Below, in pieces: positions 5,786 through 6,016 of a stretch of 6,016 nucleotides of DNA. Source of the DNA: Clostridiaceae bacterium (GTDB taxonomy: Bacteria; Bacillota; Clostridia; Oscillospirales; Acutalibacteraceae). The notes under the pieces were generated by a model. The model saw nothing but the letters and a program-made list of their open reading frames with translations. It was not told where the DNA came from and made no database searches. The position numbers and the translations under genes are program-made. The stretch lies in NCBI GenBank assembly GCA_016292455.1, contig JAEDIL010000099.1, positions 1 through 6,016 of the forward strand. Direction: 5' to 3'. How positions within the stretch are numbered: position 1 is the first letter of the stretch; the number at the start of each line of letters is the position of its first letter.

Positions 5786-6016
5786 GAACCCGGGACAGAC
5801 ATTTTTCGTGCTGACAGTAAAAACTGAAACCTTTGATTCCTGCGGTGTAAAGAAAGCAGAAGTTTGAAGGTCTTCGAAGAAAAGACAAAAGGAGCTGTAT
5901 GCCGAGTACTGATAAGGCAATGTTTCTTTTAATTGTGAACTTTTGGCGCAATAATGCGTTAAAGGGGCTGTCGCATTTAGCGCAGGACAAAAAGAAAAAT
6001 GCTGAAATGCAAAATT
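5786..6016. other. Right-edge region without a convincing complete gene
   Basis: No terminator hairpin with a T-tract is visible after the pyruvyl transferase stop, and no promoter with both boxes at proper spacing was found. Small structures are present: GTCTT/AAGAC arms around TTCGAA (5870-5886) and a CGCA-ATAA-TGCG hairpin (5947-5958). The only coding hint is the frame opening at 5899. GGGGCTGTCGC (5964-5974) resembles motifs found at some insertion-sequence ends or terminators, but its complementary partner is not in the window. Confidence 0.5.
5899..6016 (+). CDS. Possible start of a gene cut by the window end (unrecognised)
   Basis: ATG at 5899 opens a frame with no stop for 39 codons up to the window end. 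AAAAGGAG (5887-5894) lies four bases upstream: a good Shine-Dalgarno sequence at rather tight spacing. The translated start (MPSTDKAMFLLIVNFWRN) resembles no family I know. A frame of this length can arise by chance, and the later part overlaps the GGGGCTGTCGC motif, which suggests noncoding or mobile DNA. Confidence 0.2.
   Translation, partial: MPSTDKAMFLLIVNFWRNNALKGLSHLAQDKKKNAEMQN

Noticed and set aside
1..6016. Defence system, CRISPR array, phage, toxin-antitoxin, tRNA or rRNA
   Set aside because: All clear genes are housekeeping or envelope enzymes. No evenly spaced direct repeats, cloverleaf structures or recognisable defence or mobile-element proteins are visible.

Overview
This window reads like a chromosomal segment of a low-to-mid GC anaerobic Firmicute, most likely a gut Clostridia (Ruminococcaceae/Oscillospiraceae type). 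The basis is purine-rich Shine-Dalgarno sites, near-consensus sigma-A promoters, an exported foldase of the PrsA/SurA/PpiC class, and a coding style rich in GAA, AAG and CTT codons. The taxonomic call is inference; no rRNA or phylogenetic marker is present.

Layout. Positions 1-101 hold no gene but contain a long imperfect hairpin (2-55). Then comes a minus-strand exported or membrane-anchored alpha/beta hydrolase (102-998). It is divergent from a plus-strand cytoplasmic monoacylglycerol-lipase-like alpha/beta hydrolase (1204-2145). The 205-bp gap between them carries one good promoter per strand and a TGTCAA-N8-TTGACA palindrome covering the minus-strand -35 box. Next is a membrane-anchored peptidyl-prolyl isomerase/foldase (best start 2340, end 4220), preceded by an extended -10 promoter and followed by a strong intrinsic terminator (4246-4276). 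A polysaccharide pyruvyl transferase family gene (4379-5785) follows with its own extended -10 promoter. The last 230 bases hold no convincing complete gene: only a possible start of a frame cut by the window end, and a GGGGCTGTCGC motif.

How the genes relate. Each gene appears to be its own transcription unit, so this is not a tight operon. There is a loose cell-envelope theme: an anchored hydrolase, a foldase acting outside the membrane, and a surface-polysaccharide decorating enzyme.

The most interesting point is the foldase. It carries two parvulin-like modules in tandem. The first has lost both signature histidines, and the second keeps them but is interrupted by a roughly 37-residue glutamate-rich insert. 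I see no sign of a defence system, CRISPR array, phage or toxin-antitoxin module.
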